Part shown: in pieces, positions 48,320-58,376 of the stretch
How positions within the stretch are numbered: the stretch's first letter is position 1
How the letters are laid out: every line of letters begins with the position of its first letter
Assembly: GCA_028716975.1 (NCBI GenBank)
Contig: JAQUOU010000010.1
Coordinates: forward strand, 1 to 64,000
Length of the DNA stretch: 64,000 bases
Source: Methylobacter sp.
GTDB taxonomy: Bacteria; Pseudomonadota; Gammaproteobacteria; Methylococcales; Methylomonadaceae
Direction of reading: 5' to 3'
The notes under the pieces: model-generated
What the model was told of the DNA's origin: nothing
What the model saw: only the letters and a program-made list of their open reading frames with translations
Database searches by the model: none
Program-made: the position numbers and the translations under genes

Positions 48320-49522
48320 CTACCCCGGTGATTTTATACTCACTAAGCTTGCAGCTTTAACCGCACGCTCTCTAGCTTTCTGGACGGTTTCAGCATTAGC
48401 TAAGGCAACTCCCATGCGTCTATTTACAAATGCCTCGGGCTTGGCAAACAGCCTGATTTCAGTACCCGGCACCGCAAGTGCTTCAGCCAGTCCCTCATAA
48501 ACAACACCTTGGGCATTCAGACCGCCTAAAATAACGGCGCTCGCCCCGGCTTTCCATAAGGTGGTATTAACGGGCAATCCTAAAATAGCCCGGGTGTGTA
48601 GCTCGAATTCATTTTGTTTCTGAGTGACCATTGTAACCATACCCGTATCGTGAGGTCTGGGACTTATTTCATTAAACAGGACAGAGTCTTCCTTGATAAA
48701 TAATTCCACTCCAAACAGACCTAGTCCACCGATTTCATTGGTCACTTTAAAGGCAATTTCCTGGGCTGCTTTTAAAGCGGAGATGCTCATTTTCTGCGGT
48801 TGCCAGCTTTCCCGGTAATCGCCATTTTCCTGCACATGTCCTATGGGTTCGCAAAAATAAGTCTTGACTTCATTATTTTCATTTAAAGCGCGAACGGTGA
48901 GCAAGGTTATTTCAAAATCAAAGTCAATTTCAGCCTCAACAATCACTTTGCCGGTATCAATCCGGCCGCTGGATTTGGCATAATCCCAAGCTTGTTTAAG
49001 CTGATCAGGACTTTTGACTTTCGATTGTCCTTTTCCTGACGATGACATTGTTGGTTTAATAAAACAAGGATAGCCAATATTATTATCGACAGCGGCTTGC
49101 AATTCTTTAAACGATTGTGCAAATGCGTAGTTTGAAGTCGGGATTTTAAGCTGTTCTGAGGCAAGCGTTCTAATCCCTTCCCTATTCATGGTTAATTGAA
49201 TAGCACGTGCGTTAGGTACGATAGTACACAATCCTTCTTTTTCAATGTCGGCAAGCGCCTGAGTCGCAATTGCTTCTATTTCCGGAATAATAAAATCAGG
49301 CCGTTCCAAGGCAATTAGTTTTTTCACTGCATCAGCATCCGTCATATCAATAACGTAATTGCGATGGGCGACGTGTTGTGCCGGCGCATTTTGATAACGG
49401 TCTACAGCTATTACTTCAATTCCGTAACGCTGCAGTGAAATAGTCAATTCCTTGCCCAGTTCACCGCTACCTAGCAATAAAGCTTTGGTTGCACTAGGGG
49501 TAAGCGCTGTCCCTATTTTCAT
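48320..49522 (-). CDS. purT: Formate-dependent phosphoribosylglycinamide formyltransferase 2
   Basis: A 400-residue ATP-grasp enzyme that makes formyl-GAR from formate, ATP and GAR in purine synthesis. Landmarks are [67 protein letters not shown], and the C-terminal [17 protein letters not shown]. Formate is plausible in a C1-metabolising cell. The start overlaps the MutS-like gene's stop by four bases. Confidence 0.95.
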   Translation of the reverse strand: MKIGTALTPSATKALLLGSGELGKELTISLQRYGIEVIAVDRYQNAPAQHVAHRNYVIDMTDADAVKKLIALERPDFIIPEIEAIATQALADIEKEGLCTIVPNARAIQLTMNREGIRTLASEQLKIPTSNYAFAQSFKELQAAVDNNIGYPCFIKPTMSSSGKGQSKVKSPDQLKQAWDYAKSSGRIDTGKVIVEAEIDFDFEITLLTVRALNENNEVKTYFCEPIGHVQENGDYRESWQPQKMSISALKAAQEIAFKVTNEIGGLGLFGVELFIKEDSVLFNEISPRPHDTGMVTMVTQKQNEFELHTRAILGLPVNTTLWKAGASAVILGGLNAQGVVYEGLAEALAVPGTEIRLFAKPEAFVNRRMGVALANAETVQKARERAVKAASLVSIKSPG

Positions 49523-51114
49523 TTTGAGCCAGCCAGGTAGCTGTCAATATCTTCTTTTGAAAAACCGATTTTTTTAGCTACCCGGTCAGCATGGCTAACG
49601 CGGGAAATGCCTGCAATTAATTTATAAGTGGGAATATCATTGGCAAATTCGACCTGTTTTGGCAAGCCTATTCCTTGATTAACGAAATTATCGACTAATT
49701 GATGATTGTGAGTGATCAGAATTGTACTGCTTCCTTTTCGGTAAAACCCATTAAGAACATTAGATGAAGATTCCATTTTTTCTTCAAATGTCGTACCTTC
49801 GGACAACTCATCCAGCACCACGAGACTTCTGGCTGTTGTAGCCAGGAAGATATCTTTGGTTCTTTTCAATTCAGTGCCGAACCGCCCTTCTCCATCATTC
49901 AAGTGACTAATTTCAGGGGCCTGATAGAAAATTTTGTCTGCTACCGTAAGCGTTGCTGATTTAGCGGGAACAAAACAACCTATTTGCGTCAGCAGTTGTA
50001 TCTGGGTGATGGTTTTACAAAATGCGGTTTTGCCGCCACTGTTAGGGCCGGTTATAAAAACGAGCTTATCATCATCCAGAACAAAATCATTGCCGACGTA
50101 GTCATTATTTTCCTTGCCCAGTACCGGGTTTTTAGCATCAACAAGATTTATCCGGTGATGCTCAACATCAATCAGGTTTGGTAATACCATGTTGTGAGTA
50201 AAGGCATCGGCAAATTTTAAAAATGATAATAGTTCGTCCAATTGCCCCAAAGCATCTAATGCTTCTGCAACTGCCTGGGAGTTTTTGAATTCATTTCTTA
50301 ACGGGATAATACAACTGTCACGATCAAATCCTCCTACGATAGGAAAATAAATCAACAACAAAGGCACAAAAAAAATGAAGGCTGTCGGAATTGCTTTGGC
50401 TGAAACTGAAAACATATCCGTTGGGAAAAAATGCGCCAGCGTCCATATTGCTGCAAAAAATAAAATAATTAGTAAAGGCTTGAATAGCCGGGGTCTAAAG
50501 AGGATAGCCAAGGGGAATAAATTTTTCCTTTCCTGCTTGCATTCAATGCCTTTCTCAGTGATATAGACAGGGCCTTCCATTAGAGAATAAGGCCGGGTAT
50601 CCGTAAAAAAAATTATTTTGTCAAAAATACTGTTTAGATAGAGGCATTGAGGTCTTTCAGCACTTTTAATTTGTTCAACCAATTCAAGCATAAAACGAAT
50701 ACCCCTTTTATACTGTAAATAGCCATAACCCTCAATTTCATGATCCTCTCTGGCTGTTTCAAACGATCCCAGGAATTTGCCAAACAGTAACAAATAAAAG
50801 TTTTTTTCCTGTGCCGCGGCTTTTTCTATGATGTTTTCGAGATTTTCTTTTAATAGCGAATTATTGCGCAGTTCCTCAATAGCTTCCTGTTTTGACTTGA
50901 TTGCATCAAGAGACTTCAAAGGTTGTGTTAAAGAACGAAATAAGACCGCTTGTCCTGCAATCGTTGAGGCATGATTTATTGTATCAAAAACTTTATCGAC
51001 TTCAATGGTATTAAAAGCACTTTCGTCGATAACGCCAACACCGGTATTTAACGGCTTGCTGCATTTAACGGTAGGCCAGGCATCATTCCAGCTTTGTAAG
51101 AGTGTTTCATTCAT
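49519..51114 (-). CDS. MutS-like ATPase with membrane segments
   Basis: A 531-residue protein. The C-terminal ATPase is MutS-type: Walker [36 protein letters not shown], Walker [13 protein letters not shown] and [11 protein letters not shown]. The N-terminal part resembles the MutS core/lever region but lacks a mismatch-recognition domain I. Between them (about residues 200-260) are two hydrophobic stretches, [21 protein letters not shown] and [18 protein letters not shown], likely membrane helices. It is therefore a membrane-bound MutS relative of unknown function, not the mismatch-repair MutS. It heads the purT operon. Confidence 0.82.
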   Translation of the reverse strand: MNETLLQSWNDAWPTVKCSKPLNTGVGVIDESAFNTIEVDKVFDTINHASTIAGQAVLFRSLTQPLKSLDAIKSKQEAIEELRNNSLLKENLENIIEKAAAQEKNFYLLLFGKFLGSFETAREDHEIEGYGYLQYKRGIRFMLELVEQIKSAERPQCLYLNSIFDKIIFFTDTRPYSLMEGPVYITEKGIECKQERKNLFPLAILFRPRLFKPLLIILFFAAIWTLAHFFPTDMFSVSAKAIPTAFIFFVPLLLIYFPIVGGFDRDSCIIPLRNEFKNSQAVAEALDALGQLDELLSFLKFADAFTHNMVLPNLIDVEHHRINLVDAKNPVLGKENNDYVGNDFVLDDDKLVFITGPNSGGKTAFCKTITQIQLLTQIGCFVPAKSATLTVADKIFYQAPEISHLNDGEGRFGTELKRTKDIFLATTARSLVVLDELSEGTTFEEKMESSSNVLNGFYRKGSSTILITHNHQLVDNFVNQGIGLPKQVEFANDIPTYKLIAGISRVSHADRVAKKIGFSKEDIDSYLAGSK

Positions 51115-51308
51115 GCATTAGCTCTTTTTCATTTCGAGGCTATTCAAAAATTTTAATCGATATCACTATATAGTTCTATATCCTGATACCTGGTTAGAAA
51201 TATCTAACGGATTAACTATTCTTCCCTGCCCACTTGAAAGAATTTTCCGGGGTTTATTCAGGGGAGTATATATGATTTTTAATCGTATTCTTATTTAACT
51301 ATAGCTTT

Positions 51309-52295
51309 TTAAAGCGTTTGTTCAAGTAAGCTAACTATAGCATTAGTATGAGTTTCCGAGTCATTAAGTGCCGGTATATAACGATAAGCCATACCACCGG
51401 CATTAATAAAAACTGCTTTGTTCTCTATTGCAATTTCTTCCAGCGTCTCCAAACAGTCTACCGCAAATCCCGGACAAACTATATCAACTCTTTTAATTCC
51501 TTGTGCCGGAAGATTCTGCAAAATATTTACACAATAGGGTTTTAGCCATTCTGCTTTACCAAAACGTGATTGGAAAACAATGATCCATTGCTTTTGATCA
51601 AGACCCAATTTTTCTGCAATCAAGGCTGCAGTTTTATGGCAGTGATGAAAATAGGGATCACCCCATCTAGTCAATTGAGCGGGCAAACCATGAAACGACA
51701 TCAATAACAGCTCATTTTTGCCATGTTCTTGCCATGTTTGTTCAATTGAATCAGCTATCGAGCTAATATAGCCGCTATCCTGGTGATACTCACTAATAAA
51801 ATGAAGATTAGGCAGATGCCGCCACTGGTTAAGTTCTTTAACCATATCATCATAGATGGACGCCGTAGTAGTCGAAGAATACTGGGGATATAAAGGCAAA
51901 ACAATTAAGTTATCAATACCCTTTTTTTTAAAAGCGCTTAATCGCTTTGCCATAGAAGGTTCGCCGTAACGCATTACATAATCTACAGTAATACCTTGAT
52001 CGTTTAGCTTCTCAGCAACTCGTTCCGTCAATTGCCGAGTCAGAAAAACCAAAGGCGAGCCTTTTTTGTCCCATATTTTGCGATAAGCTTTCGCTGACCT
52101 GCGAGGCCGGAAAGGCAGCACGAAAAAATTCAGTATTATCCACCATAAAGGCCGCGGAAGATTGACAACGCGAGGATCCCACAGGAATTCCTTAAGAAAA
52201 CGCCTGACTGCTGAGTTTGTCGGTGCAGAAGGGGAACCAAGATTTGCCAGTATTATGCCTGTTTTTTTTGCACGTTCAGCAGTCTTTACAGACAT
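51309..52295 (-). CDS. hemH: Ferrochelatase
   Basis: A 328-residue enzyme inserting iron into protoporphyrin IX, the last step of haem synthesis. It begins with an ILANLGSPSAPT segment. The conserved active-site histidine segment is MSFHGLPAQL, with QSRFGKAEWLKPY and CPGFAVDCLETLEEIAIE also present. Length is normal for the family. It lies 5 bases after folE, forming an operon with it and perhaps dusA. Confidence 0.95.
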   Translation of the reverse strand: MSVKTAERAKKTGIILANLGSPSAPTNSAVRRFLKEFLWDPRVVNLPRPLWWIILNFFVLPFRPRRSAKAYRKIWDKKGSPLVFLTRQLTERVAEKLNDQGITVDYVMRYGEPSMAKRLSAFKKKGIDNLIVLPLYPQYSSTTTASIYDDMVKELNQWRHLPNLHFISEYHQDSGYISSIADSIEQTWQEHGKNELLLMSFHGLPAQLTRWGDPYFHHCHKTAALIAEKLGLDQKQWIIVFQSRFGKAEWLKPYCVNILQNLPAQGIKRVDIVCPGFAVDCLETLEEIAIENKAVFINAGGMAYRYIPALNDSETHTNAIVSLLEQTL

Positions 52296-52300
52296 AAAAG

Positions 52301-52843
52301 TTATCGGTTGAGCAAATTTAAAAACTCTGAGCGGGTGCTGATCTCTTTACGGAAAATCCCCGTCATTACTGAAGTGGTCATTATCGAATTCTGTTTTTCA
52401 ACACCCCGCATCATCATACATAGATGCTTGGCTTCAATAACTACCGCTACGCCTCTGGCATTCGTTGCAATTTCAATTGCGTCAGCAATTTGTTTAGTCA
52501 ATTTTTCCTGAATCTGCAGTCGCCGTGCATACATATCAATAACACGGGCAATTTTGGATAATCCCATTACTTTACCTTGCGGCAAATAACCTACATGACA
52601 TTTGCCAATAAAGGGCAGTAAATGATGCTCACATAAGGAATACAATTCAATATCTTTAACGATGACCATATCTTCAGTATCGGCCGTAAAGATCGCATCA
52701 TTAAGTACTTCTTCCAGCGTTTTATCGTAACCGTTGGTGAGAAATTTGAAAGCTTTTGCTGCTCGTTTTGGCGTGTCTACCAGACCTTCCCGGTTTAAGT
52801 TTTCGCCGACTGCTTCGATAATTTTGGAAAAGTGCTCTTCCAT
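52301..52843 (-). CDS. folE: GTP cyclohydrolase I
   Basis: A 180-residue enzyme converting GTP to dihydroneopterin triphosphate, the first step of folate (and pterin) synthesis. The zinc ligands are in [19 protein letters not shown] and [28 protein letters not shown] is the conserved helix. Methylotrophs need large folate or pterin pools, but this is general housekeeping. It is directly upstream of hemH. Confidence 0.96.
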   Translation of the reverse strand: MEEHFSKIIEAVGENLNREGLVDTPKRAAKAFKFLTNGYDKTLEEVLNDAIFTADTEDMVIVKDIELYSLCEHHLLPFIGKCHVGYLPQGKVMGLSKIARVIDMYARRLQIQEKLTKQIADAIEIATNARGVAVVIEAKHLCMMMRGVEKQNSIMTTSVMTGIFRKEISTRSEFLNLLNR

Positions 52844-52882
52844 AGTCTTGTCTCAATATTAAAAATAACTGGATAGTATACA

Positions 52883-53878
52883 TCATTGAGCAGTGAACTT
52901 TAAGGCATCCAAAATGACATTTTCATCGGCATCTGGTTTACAGGCGCGTTCACTAAGATGCCGACGCCAACTTTTAGCGCCTGAAGCACCATTAAAAAGA
53001 CCTAAAATATGGCGGGAAATATTATTTAAACGTCTTCCGGATTTAAGCTGCTCCCGGATATAAGGGATTAACAAACTTATAATCTTTTCCCGTGACATGG
53101 GATCGCCACTCTCCCCAAAAAACAGATTATCCACCCCGGCTAATAAATAAGGATTTTGGTAAGCCTCTCTTCCCACCATCACACCGTCAACCTGTTTCAG
53201 CATGCTTTCAGCCAGGTTCAGCGATTGAATGCCTCCATTTAATATGATTTCCAAATGTGGAAAGTCATTTTTTAATTGATAAACCATATCATAGCGTAGC
53301 GGCGGAACTTCACGGTTTTGTTTAGGCGACAAGCCGCTTAACCAGGCTTTTCTGGCATGAATAATAAATGTACTGCACCCGGCAGAGGCCACAGTTGAAA
53401 TAAAATGCGCCAGCTCTTCATAAGAATCCTGCTGATCAATGCCGATTCTTGATTTAACCGTTACCGGAATTGAAACTGCCTGACACATTGCCGCAACACA
53501 TTCAGCAACGACATCGGGTTCCGCCATTAAACAAGCGCCAAAGCGGCCATTCTGAACGCGGTCACTGGGGCAGCCGACATTTAAATTTACCTCATCATAA
53601 CCATAGTCTTCAATCATCCTTGCACAGACAGCTAAATCCTGCGGATGACTACCGCCCAATTGAAAGGCGACGGGATTTTCAAGCGGATTTAATTGTAGAA
53701 ACCGGTGTTTGTCTCCATGAATCAATGCCCCCGTGGTAACCATCTCCGTATATAAAAAAGCATGTTGGGAAATCAGCCGATGGAAATAACGACAGTGGCT
53801 ATCCGTCCAATCGAGCATCGGCGCAATACAAAAGGCATGAGGCGGAATGCAGCCGGTTTTAGTAGCTTTAAGTGACAT
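52883..53878 (-). CDS. dusA: tRNA-dihydrouridine(20/20a) synthase DusA
   Basis: A 331-residue FMN-dependent enzyme reducing U20/U20a in tRNA. FMN-barrel motifs: CIAPMLDWTDSHCRYFHRL, NVGCPSDRVQNGRFGACLM with the catalytic cysteine, TVKSRIGIDQQDSYEEL and GVMVGREAYQNP. The N-terminus and the presence of QNGRFGACL place it in DusA rather than DusB or DusC. It precedes folE by 39 bases. Confidence 0.94.
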   Translation of the reverse strand: MSLKATKTGCIPPHAFCIAPMLDWTDSHCRYFHRLISQHAFLYTEMVTTGALIHGDKHRFLQLNPLENPVAFQLGGSHPQDLAVCARMIEDYGYDEVNLNVGCPSDRVQNGRFGACLMAEPDVVAECVAAMCQAVSIPVTVKSRIGIDQQDSYEELAHFISTVASAGCSTFIIHARKAWLSGLSPKQNREVPPLRYDMVYQLKNDFPHLEIILNGGIQSLNLAESMLKQVDGVMVGREAYQNPYLLAGVDNLFFGESGDPMSREKIISLLIPYIREQLKSGRRLNNISRHILGLFNGASGAKSWRRHLSERACKPDADENVILDALKFTAQ

Positions 53879-53980
53879 TTATTTAGTGAGGTTTTGCTTT
53901 ATTTTTCACGCATTTGGCAGGTTTTATGTACAGACATTCCGCTGTTGCATTTTTATTATGTACAATGCCTAAGTTGAGTT

Positions 53981-54019
53981 AGTTAAATTATTCCCGGTAA
54001 AGCCGGGAATAATTTAACT
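53981..54019. terminator. Perfect 17-bp hairpin between dusA and prsT
   Basis: Arms 53981-53997 and 54003-54019 (AGTTAAATTATTCCCGG and its exact complement) around a 5-base loop. It lies just past the end of prsT, on the minus strand, and could terminate it; no long T-run follows. Confidence 0.6.
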
Positions 54020-54033
54020 TTAATGAGGAATTC

Positions 54034-56436
54034 CTATGAACCTTCGCTAATTAATTTCAAGGTTTCTTTGGCCTCAGCCAAGCCATTAAAATTATCATTT
54101 TTATTAACCGCCTTTTCTAAATATTCCCGAGCATGTGCTTTATCGCCTTGTTTGAAATAAGTCATTCCGAGGTGGTAATTTCCCGCTGTTGAATTCGGGT
54201 TTATTTCGATAACTTTCAATAAAAGCGGGTGTGCTTTATCGTAATTACCCTGTTTGTAAGCGATCCAGCCGATGGTATCGAGCATGTCCGGATTATTGGT
54301 TTTTACTAAAGGTTCGGCCAATTTCGCTGCGCGTTCCAAACTGGCATTGTCCGGGGCGTAGTCAGACAAATAACTGGCAAGATTATTTATGGCAAGCATT
54401 GAATTCGGATTCTGTTTATAGGATTCTTCATACAATGCCATAACTTTTTCATGCTCCCCATCCTGATGATAAAGCATGGCGAGATCATTCACGAGTGCAA
54501 CCGAGCCTTTGGTATTGCTAATGCCCGTGTTTAAGGTTTTGATGGCTTCGGTCTTATTTTTTTGCGCCAGATTAATTGCTGCAAGGTTACTATAAGAATT
54601 AGCCCACTCAGGTTTGAGTTCTATTGCTTTGCGGTAGTAAGTTATCGCTTCATCAAATTTTTTATCATTACCATAGACTCCCCCCATTAAATTATAGGCA
54701 ACAAAATTTTTAGGTTGTTTTTTGATAACTTCACTTAATGTTTTTAAGGCTTTATCCGATTGCTTTAAGGTAAGGTAACTTTTTACTAACTGGGTTAACG
54801 GCTCAACGGTTTCCGGCTGTTTTTCCAATGCAAGTTCAAAACTGGGTATGCTTTTTTCTAAATTGCCTTCCGCCTGGTATCCCAAACCTGACAGGTAGTA
54901 GCCGGTCGCCTCTTTAGGATAGGCATCCGCTAACTGCTTTGCCACTTGCTGAGCCTGCCCCCATTGCTTTTGGTCCAGATAAATTTTGAATAAGACTTCC
55001 AGACCCTTTTTGCTGTTCGGAATAACCTTCAATAATTTATTGACCTGTTGGAATGCTTGATCCTTATCGCCCTTTTGCAATAAAAAATTAACTAGATCGA
55101 GTCGGGCCGGTTCATCCTTAGGTGCGATTTCAATGATTTTTTCCATATTTTCACGGGCTAAATTCTGATCATTATTTCTCAGATGTGCCACACTTAATAA
55201 CTTAAGCACCATGACATTTTGGGGTTGATCAACAAGCACTGAACGAAAATCACCAATTGCTTCAGGTAGCCGGTTCTCTGCAAGAGCAAATTCACCTCTC
55301 ATAGTCAGTGCATCGGCATCGCGTGAGTTCTCAGCCAACACTTCTTTTATAAGCGCTTTGGCTTCGTCAATCCGCTTGGTGGAAACATATAGCCGGGCCA
55401 GTTTGTTGCGTGCAATGAGAGACTGCGGCCCCAGTTTATCAAGATCGATAATCTCTTTTAAAGTCGCCTCTACTTTATCGATTTGCTTTTTAGCCATTTG
55501 AAGATCGGCCAACTTAAACCGAAACACATAGTCCTTCGGCTTTTGCTCAATCATGGGCATTAACTCGGCCATAGCGAGTTCAGGCGTCCTTTTGACGCTA
55601 AGAAAGTCAATAAGCATTAGCTTGGCCTGGTTGTTTTCGGGCAAGTCTTTAATACCCCCACGTAAAACTATTTCAGCTTTATCCAGCTGATTATTGGATA
55701 TTTGAAAAAGGGCCATCCGTTTACGATGATCCAATTGCGCTGGCTCTAATGTAATTATTGAAGCTAGCGTTTCTTCCGCTTTGGCAAATGCTTTTATTTG
55801 CATGTACAAATTTACGAGCATCAGTCGCGGCGCGGTTTTATCCGGATTTTTTTTAATATTTTGCTGCAGCATTGAGATAGCTTCATCTATTTTGCCTGAG
55901 CCGGCATTCAGCGAGGCTAATAAAAGAGTAGCGGAGATATCGTCAGGTTTTTTTTGAAGAGCCGCTTCAGCCTTAGCAATTGCGGCATCTTTATGATTTT
56001 GTGCCGCTAAAACACTGCCAGTCAAAACCAGGACATCGACATTTTCAGGATCAATTGCTGATGCTTCCTTGGCCATTTTTTCAGCTTGGTCAACATTCTT
56101 CACCAACAGATAAAGCTGTCCCATTCTTACTCGTGACATTAGATGCTTGGGGTCTTCCTGAATTACGGCCATGTATTGGCCTGCGGCTTTTTGTATTTCT
56201 CCCAGCTTGCTTAATGCTTCGCCCATCTGATAGCGGCTTTCAATATCTTTCGGGTCAATTTGTAAAACATTTTTAAAAGCCAGATGAGCTTTTTCATAAT
56301 TACCTTCCAGAAAAAGCTGTTTTCCTTCCTCCATGTATTTAGCTTTACGTTCTTCAGATCCGCCACAAGCCATTAAAAGTACGCTGGCCAGGCATAAAAC
56401 TATTAAACTTCTTAAGCAATGCCGTGTTGTCACCAT
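54034..56436 (-). CDS. prsT: PEP-CTERM system TPR lipoprotein PrsT
   Basis: An 800-residue protein from ATG 56436, where a lipoprotein signal begins (MVTTRHCLRSLIVLCLASVLLMACGG; lipobox LMAC). The open frame to 56604 is not signal-like. The mature part is a long series of TPR units from YMEEGKQLFLEGNYEKAHLAFK to the C-terminus, with DTIGWIAYKQGNYDKAHPLLLKV near the end. This matches PrsT of PEP-CTERM/exosortase systems, thought to act in export of exopolysaccharide or sorted proteins. A PEP-CTERM protein and a broken paralogue lie 2-6 kb away. No exosortase gene is in the window. Confidence 0.87.
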   Translation of the reverse strand: MVTTRHCLRSLIVLCLASVLLMACGGSEERKAKYMEEGKQLFLEGNYEKAHLAFKNVLQIDPKDIESRYQMGEALSKLGEIQKAAGQYMAVIQEDPKHLMSRVRMGQLYLLVKNVDQAEKMAKEASAIDPENVDVLVLTGSVLAAQNHKDAAIAKAEAALQKKPDDISATLLLASLNAGSGKIDEAISMLQQNIKKNPDKTAPRLMLVNLYMQIKAFAKAEETLASIITLEPAQLDHRKRMALFQISNNQLDKAEIVLRGGIKDLPENNQAKLMLIDFLSVKRTPELAMAELMPMIEQKPKDYVFRFKLADLQMAKKQIDKVEATLKEIIDLDKLGPQSLIARNKLARLYVSTKRIDEAKALIKEVLAENSRDADALTMRGEFALAENRLPEAIGDFRSVLVDQPQNVMVLKLLSVAHLRNNDQNLARENMEKIIEIAPKDEPARLDLVNFLLQKGDKDQAFQQVNKLLKVIPNSKKGLEVLFKIYLDQKQWGQAQQVAKQLADAYPKEATGYYLSGLGYQAEGNLEKSIPSFELALEKQPETVEPLTQLVKSYLTLKQSDKALKTLSEVIKKQPKNFVAYNLMGGVYGNDKKFDEAITYYRKAIELKPEWANSYSNLAAINLAQKNKTEAIKTLNTGISNTKGSVALVNDLAMLYHQDGEHEKVMALYEESYKQNPNSMLAINNLASYLSDYAPDNASLERAAKLAEPLVKTNNPDMLDTIGWIAYKQGNYDKAHPLLLKVIEINPNSTAGNYHLGMTYFKQGDKAHAREYLEKAVNKNDNFNGLAEAKETLKLISEGS

Positions 56437-56893
56437 AAAATTAAATCCTATTTCAGTTCGTTTGAATTTTGTAAAAAATGTAATATCCCGTTTTTCAAGC
56501 TTAAATTTTTGTATTAGAAAACATGTTTTGCACAATGAGTTTATCATTTTGGAACGAAATCTTCTCATTTTCCCTGTTGAGCTGGCGAGATAGACTGAAG
56601 CCAAAAGTAGGTGCGCTTTTAAACTAAAAATTAATACTAAAAGGGCGATGACCTATAGGCGGGTTTTTGTTTTTTTGATCTTGTTTATTAATGTAGGGCT
56701 TTTAGCCCGTTACTGTCGGTAAAAAATAATTAATCTTTTTATTCAGAGAATAACATTAATGAGATAAAGAATATTTTTTACTAAAAGGAAACTATAAATC
56801 AATAAATTACCATATTATCAACTAATAATTGCACATGTATGATAGGTTCAGCATACATTTTTTATTTTATCAAAGAGCTTCAAGGATCATAAA

Positions 56894-57070
56894 ATGACAG
56901 ACTTTCAAAGAGATATATTAATTGGACTGATGTTTATCATCGGTATTATTGGTGTCATTTCCGGCGAATTTATTATTTCTACCGTTTTATTTGCCACTGC
57001 TGCTATTTTGAGCAATATATTTTTAATATCGGAGGCTTGTGCAGGAATAGTTTCGTTTACAGAAAGGTAA
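56894..57070 (+). CDS. Small hydrophobic membrane protein (58 residues), unknown
   Basis: ATG 56894, preceded by CAAGGATCATAAA, opens a 58-residue frame to TAA at 57068-57070. Residues 8-49 are almost all hydrophobic (GLMFIIGIIGVISGEF...TVLFATAAILSNIFLI), so two membrane helices are likely. I do not recognise it. The flank 56437-56893 is AT-rich with the prsT promoter and nothing else I can name. Confidence 0.45.
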   Translation: MTDFQRDILIGLMFIIGIIGVISGEFIISTVLFATAAILSNIFLISEACAGIVSFTER

Positions 57071-57111
57071 TTGAGCAATTTCTAAAGGCGGCAAATTCTT
57101 GATGAGCAACT

Positions 57112-57678
57112 CTAGGCGCGTGACATAAACTTTCCTGTTTCGGTATTGACTTTAATCAACTCATTCGTCTCCAGGTATTCCGGGACCTGAACTTCTACTC
57201 CGCTGCTCAGTCTAGCCGTTTTAGTGCGTCCTGTCGCTGTCGCGCCCTTAATCCCCGGCACCGTCTCTATAATAGCCAGAACAGCAGAGCTTGGCAGCTC
57301 AATACCCAATATGGCATCATCTATTAACAACGCGACTATGCCTTCAAGACCGTCCGTCAGATATTCTATCTTGCCTTCCAGTTCGTCATTGCTCAAGCTG
57401 TACTGGGTATAGTCCTCCATGTTCATGAAAATATAATTATCACCGTCTATATAAGAAAACTGCACCTTGGCACGGACATAGTCAGCATCTTTAAAGAAAT
57501 CATCCCCTTTTAATGAGGTATCGAGTTTTTGCCCGGTTTTGAGATTAGTAAAACGGATTTTATATAAAGTTGACGCGCCGCGAGAAGAAGGACTTTTAGC
57601 GTCGACTTGCTTGACAGCGTGTGGTGTTCCATTGATCTCAACCACCATTCCTCTTTTTAAATCACTCGCTTTTGCCAC
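57112..57678 (-). CDS. efpL: Elongation factor P-like protein EfpL (YeiP)
   Basis: A 188-residue paralogue of EF-P, with the usual three beta-barrel domains. The loop that in EF-P carries the modified lysine reads SPSSRGAS, the EfpL pattern with an arginine at the tip. It eases ribosome stalling at poly-proline and related motifs. The segment LKRGMVVEINGTPHAVKQVDAKSPSSRG and the C-terminal VPEYLETNELIKVNTETGKF are typical. It is a single gene upstream of prsT on the minus strand. Confidence 0.92.
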   Translation of the reverse strand: MAKASDLKRGMVVEINGTPHAVKQVDAKSPSSRGASTLYKIRFTNLKTGQKLDTSLKGDDFFKDADYVRAKVQFSYIDGDNYIFMNMEDYTQYSLSNDELEGKIEYLTDGLEGIVALLIDDAILGIELPSSAVLAIIETVPGIKGATATGRTKTARLSSGVEVQVPEYLETNELIKVNTETGKFMSRA

Positions 57679-57829
57679 ATCCCACCCCTAATAATTGGAA
57701 CCAGCTACTATAATACTAAATCTTGATCAATAATCTTAACTATTAATAATGATTATATCGCGGACATTCGATATAAATATAGATTAGCAGTCGTTTGGCT
57801 CCACCATTAAGCGGTATATTTTATCATCT

Positions 57830-58310
57830 ATCCATACGCAGGAAGGCTGGCTGTATCTGGCAGTGGTGATTGATCTGTTCTCCCGGCAAGGGGTTGGTCA
57901 ATGGCGGAGCATATGCGAACTAAGTTGGTAAACGATGCATTGTTAATGGCTGCGTGGAAACGTAAGCCGGCTAAGAACTTGTTGTGACATACGGATTGAG
58001 GCAGTCAATAGACTTCGGAAAGTCACAGGGCACGGTTAACGAAGCACGCCATCCAGCAAAGCATGAGTCGTAAAGGTAACCGCTGGGCAATGCCGTTTCG
58101 GAAAGCTTCTTCCAACTCTTGAAAACCGAGTGGGTGTACCATCAAACTTATCAAACCCTTGATGAGGCTAAGGAAGCTACATTTGAGTAGTTCGAGGTCT
58201 TTTATAACCGTAAGCCTACATTCTGCCAATGGTTATTTGTCGCCCCTGGATTACGAATTGCAGTGTAAAGCTGCTTAACTGTATGTCCGGAAAAGTGTTG
58301 AAACAACACT
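57830..58310 (+). pseudogene. IS3-family transposase OrfB relic
   Basis: The plus strand reads TQEGWLYLAVVIDLFSRQ, then in another frame MAEHMRTKLVNDALLMAAWKRKPAKNLL-stop-HTD, and finally NGYLSPLDYELQCKAA to a stop at 58276-58278. These are successive parts of an IS3-type OrfB with several stops and frameshifts. A TGTCCGGAAAAGTGTTG end-like sequence follows near 58285. It lies between efpL and the PEP-CTERM gene and covers most of 57679-58376. Confidence 0.8.
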
Positions 58311-58376
58311 TCGGCCTGTCTCAGTGTAGGCAGACAGACCATGCTGGAAAAACAAATTTATTTTAAAAAACGCATT

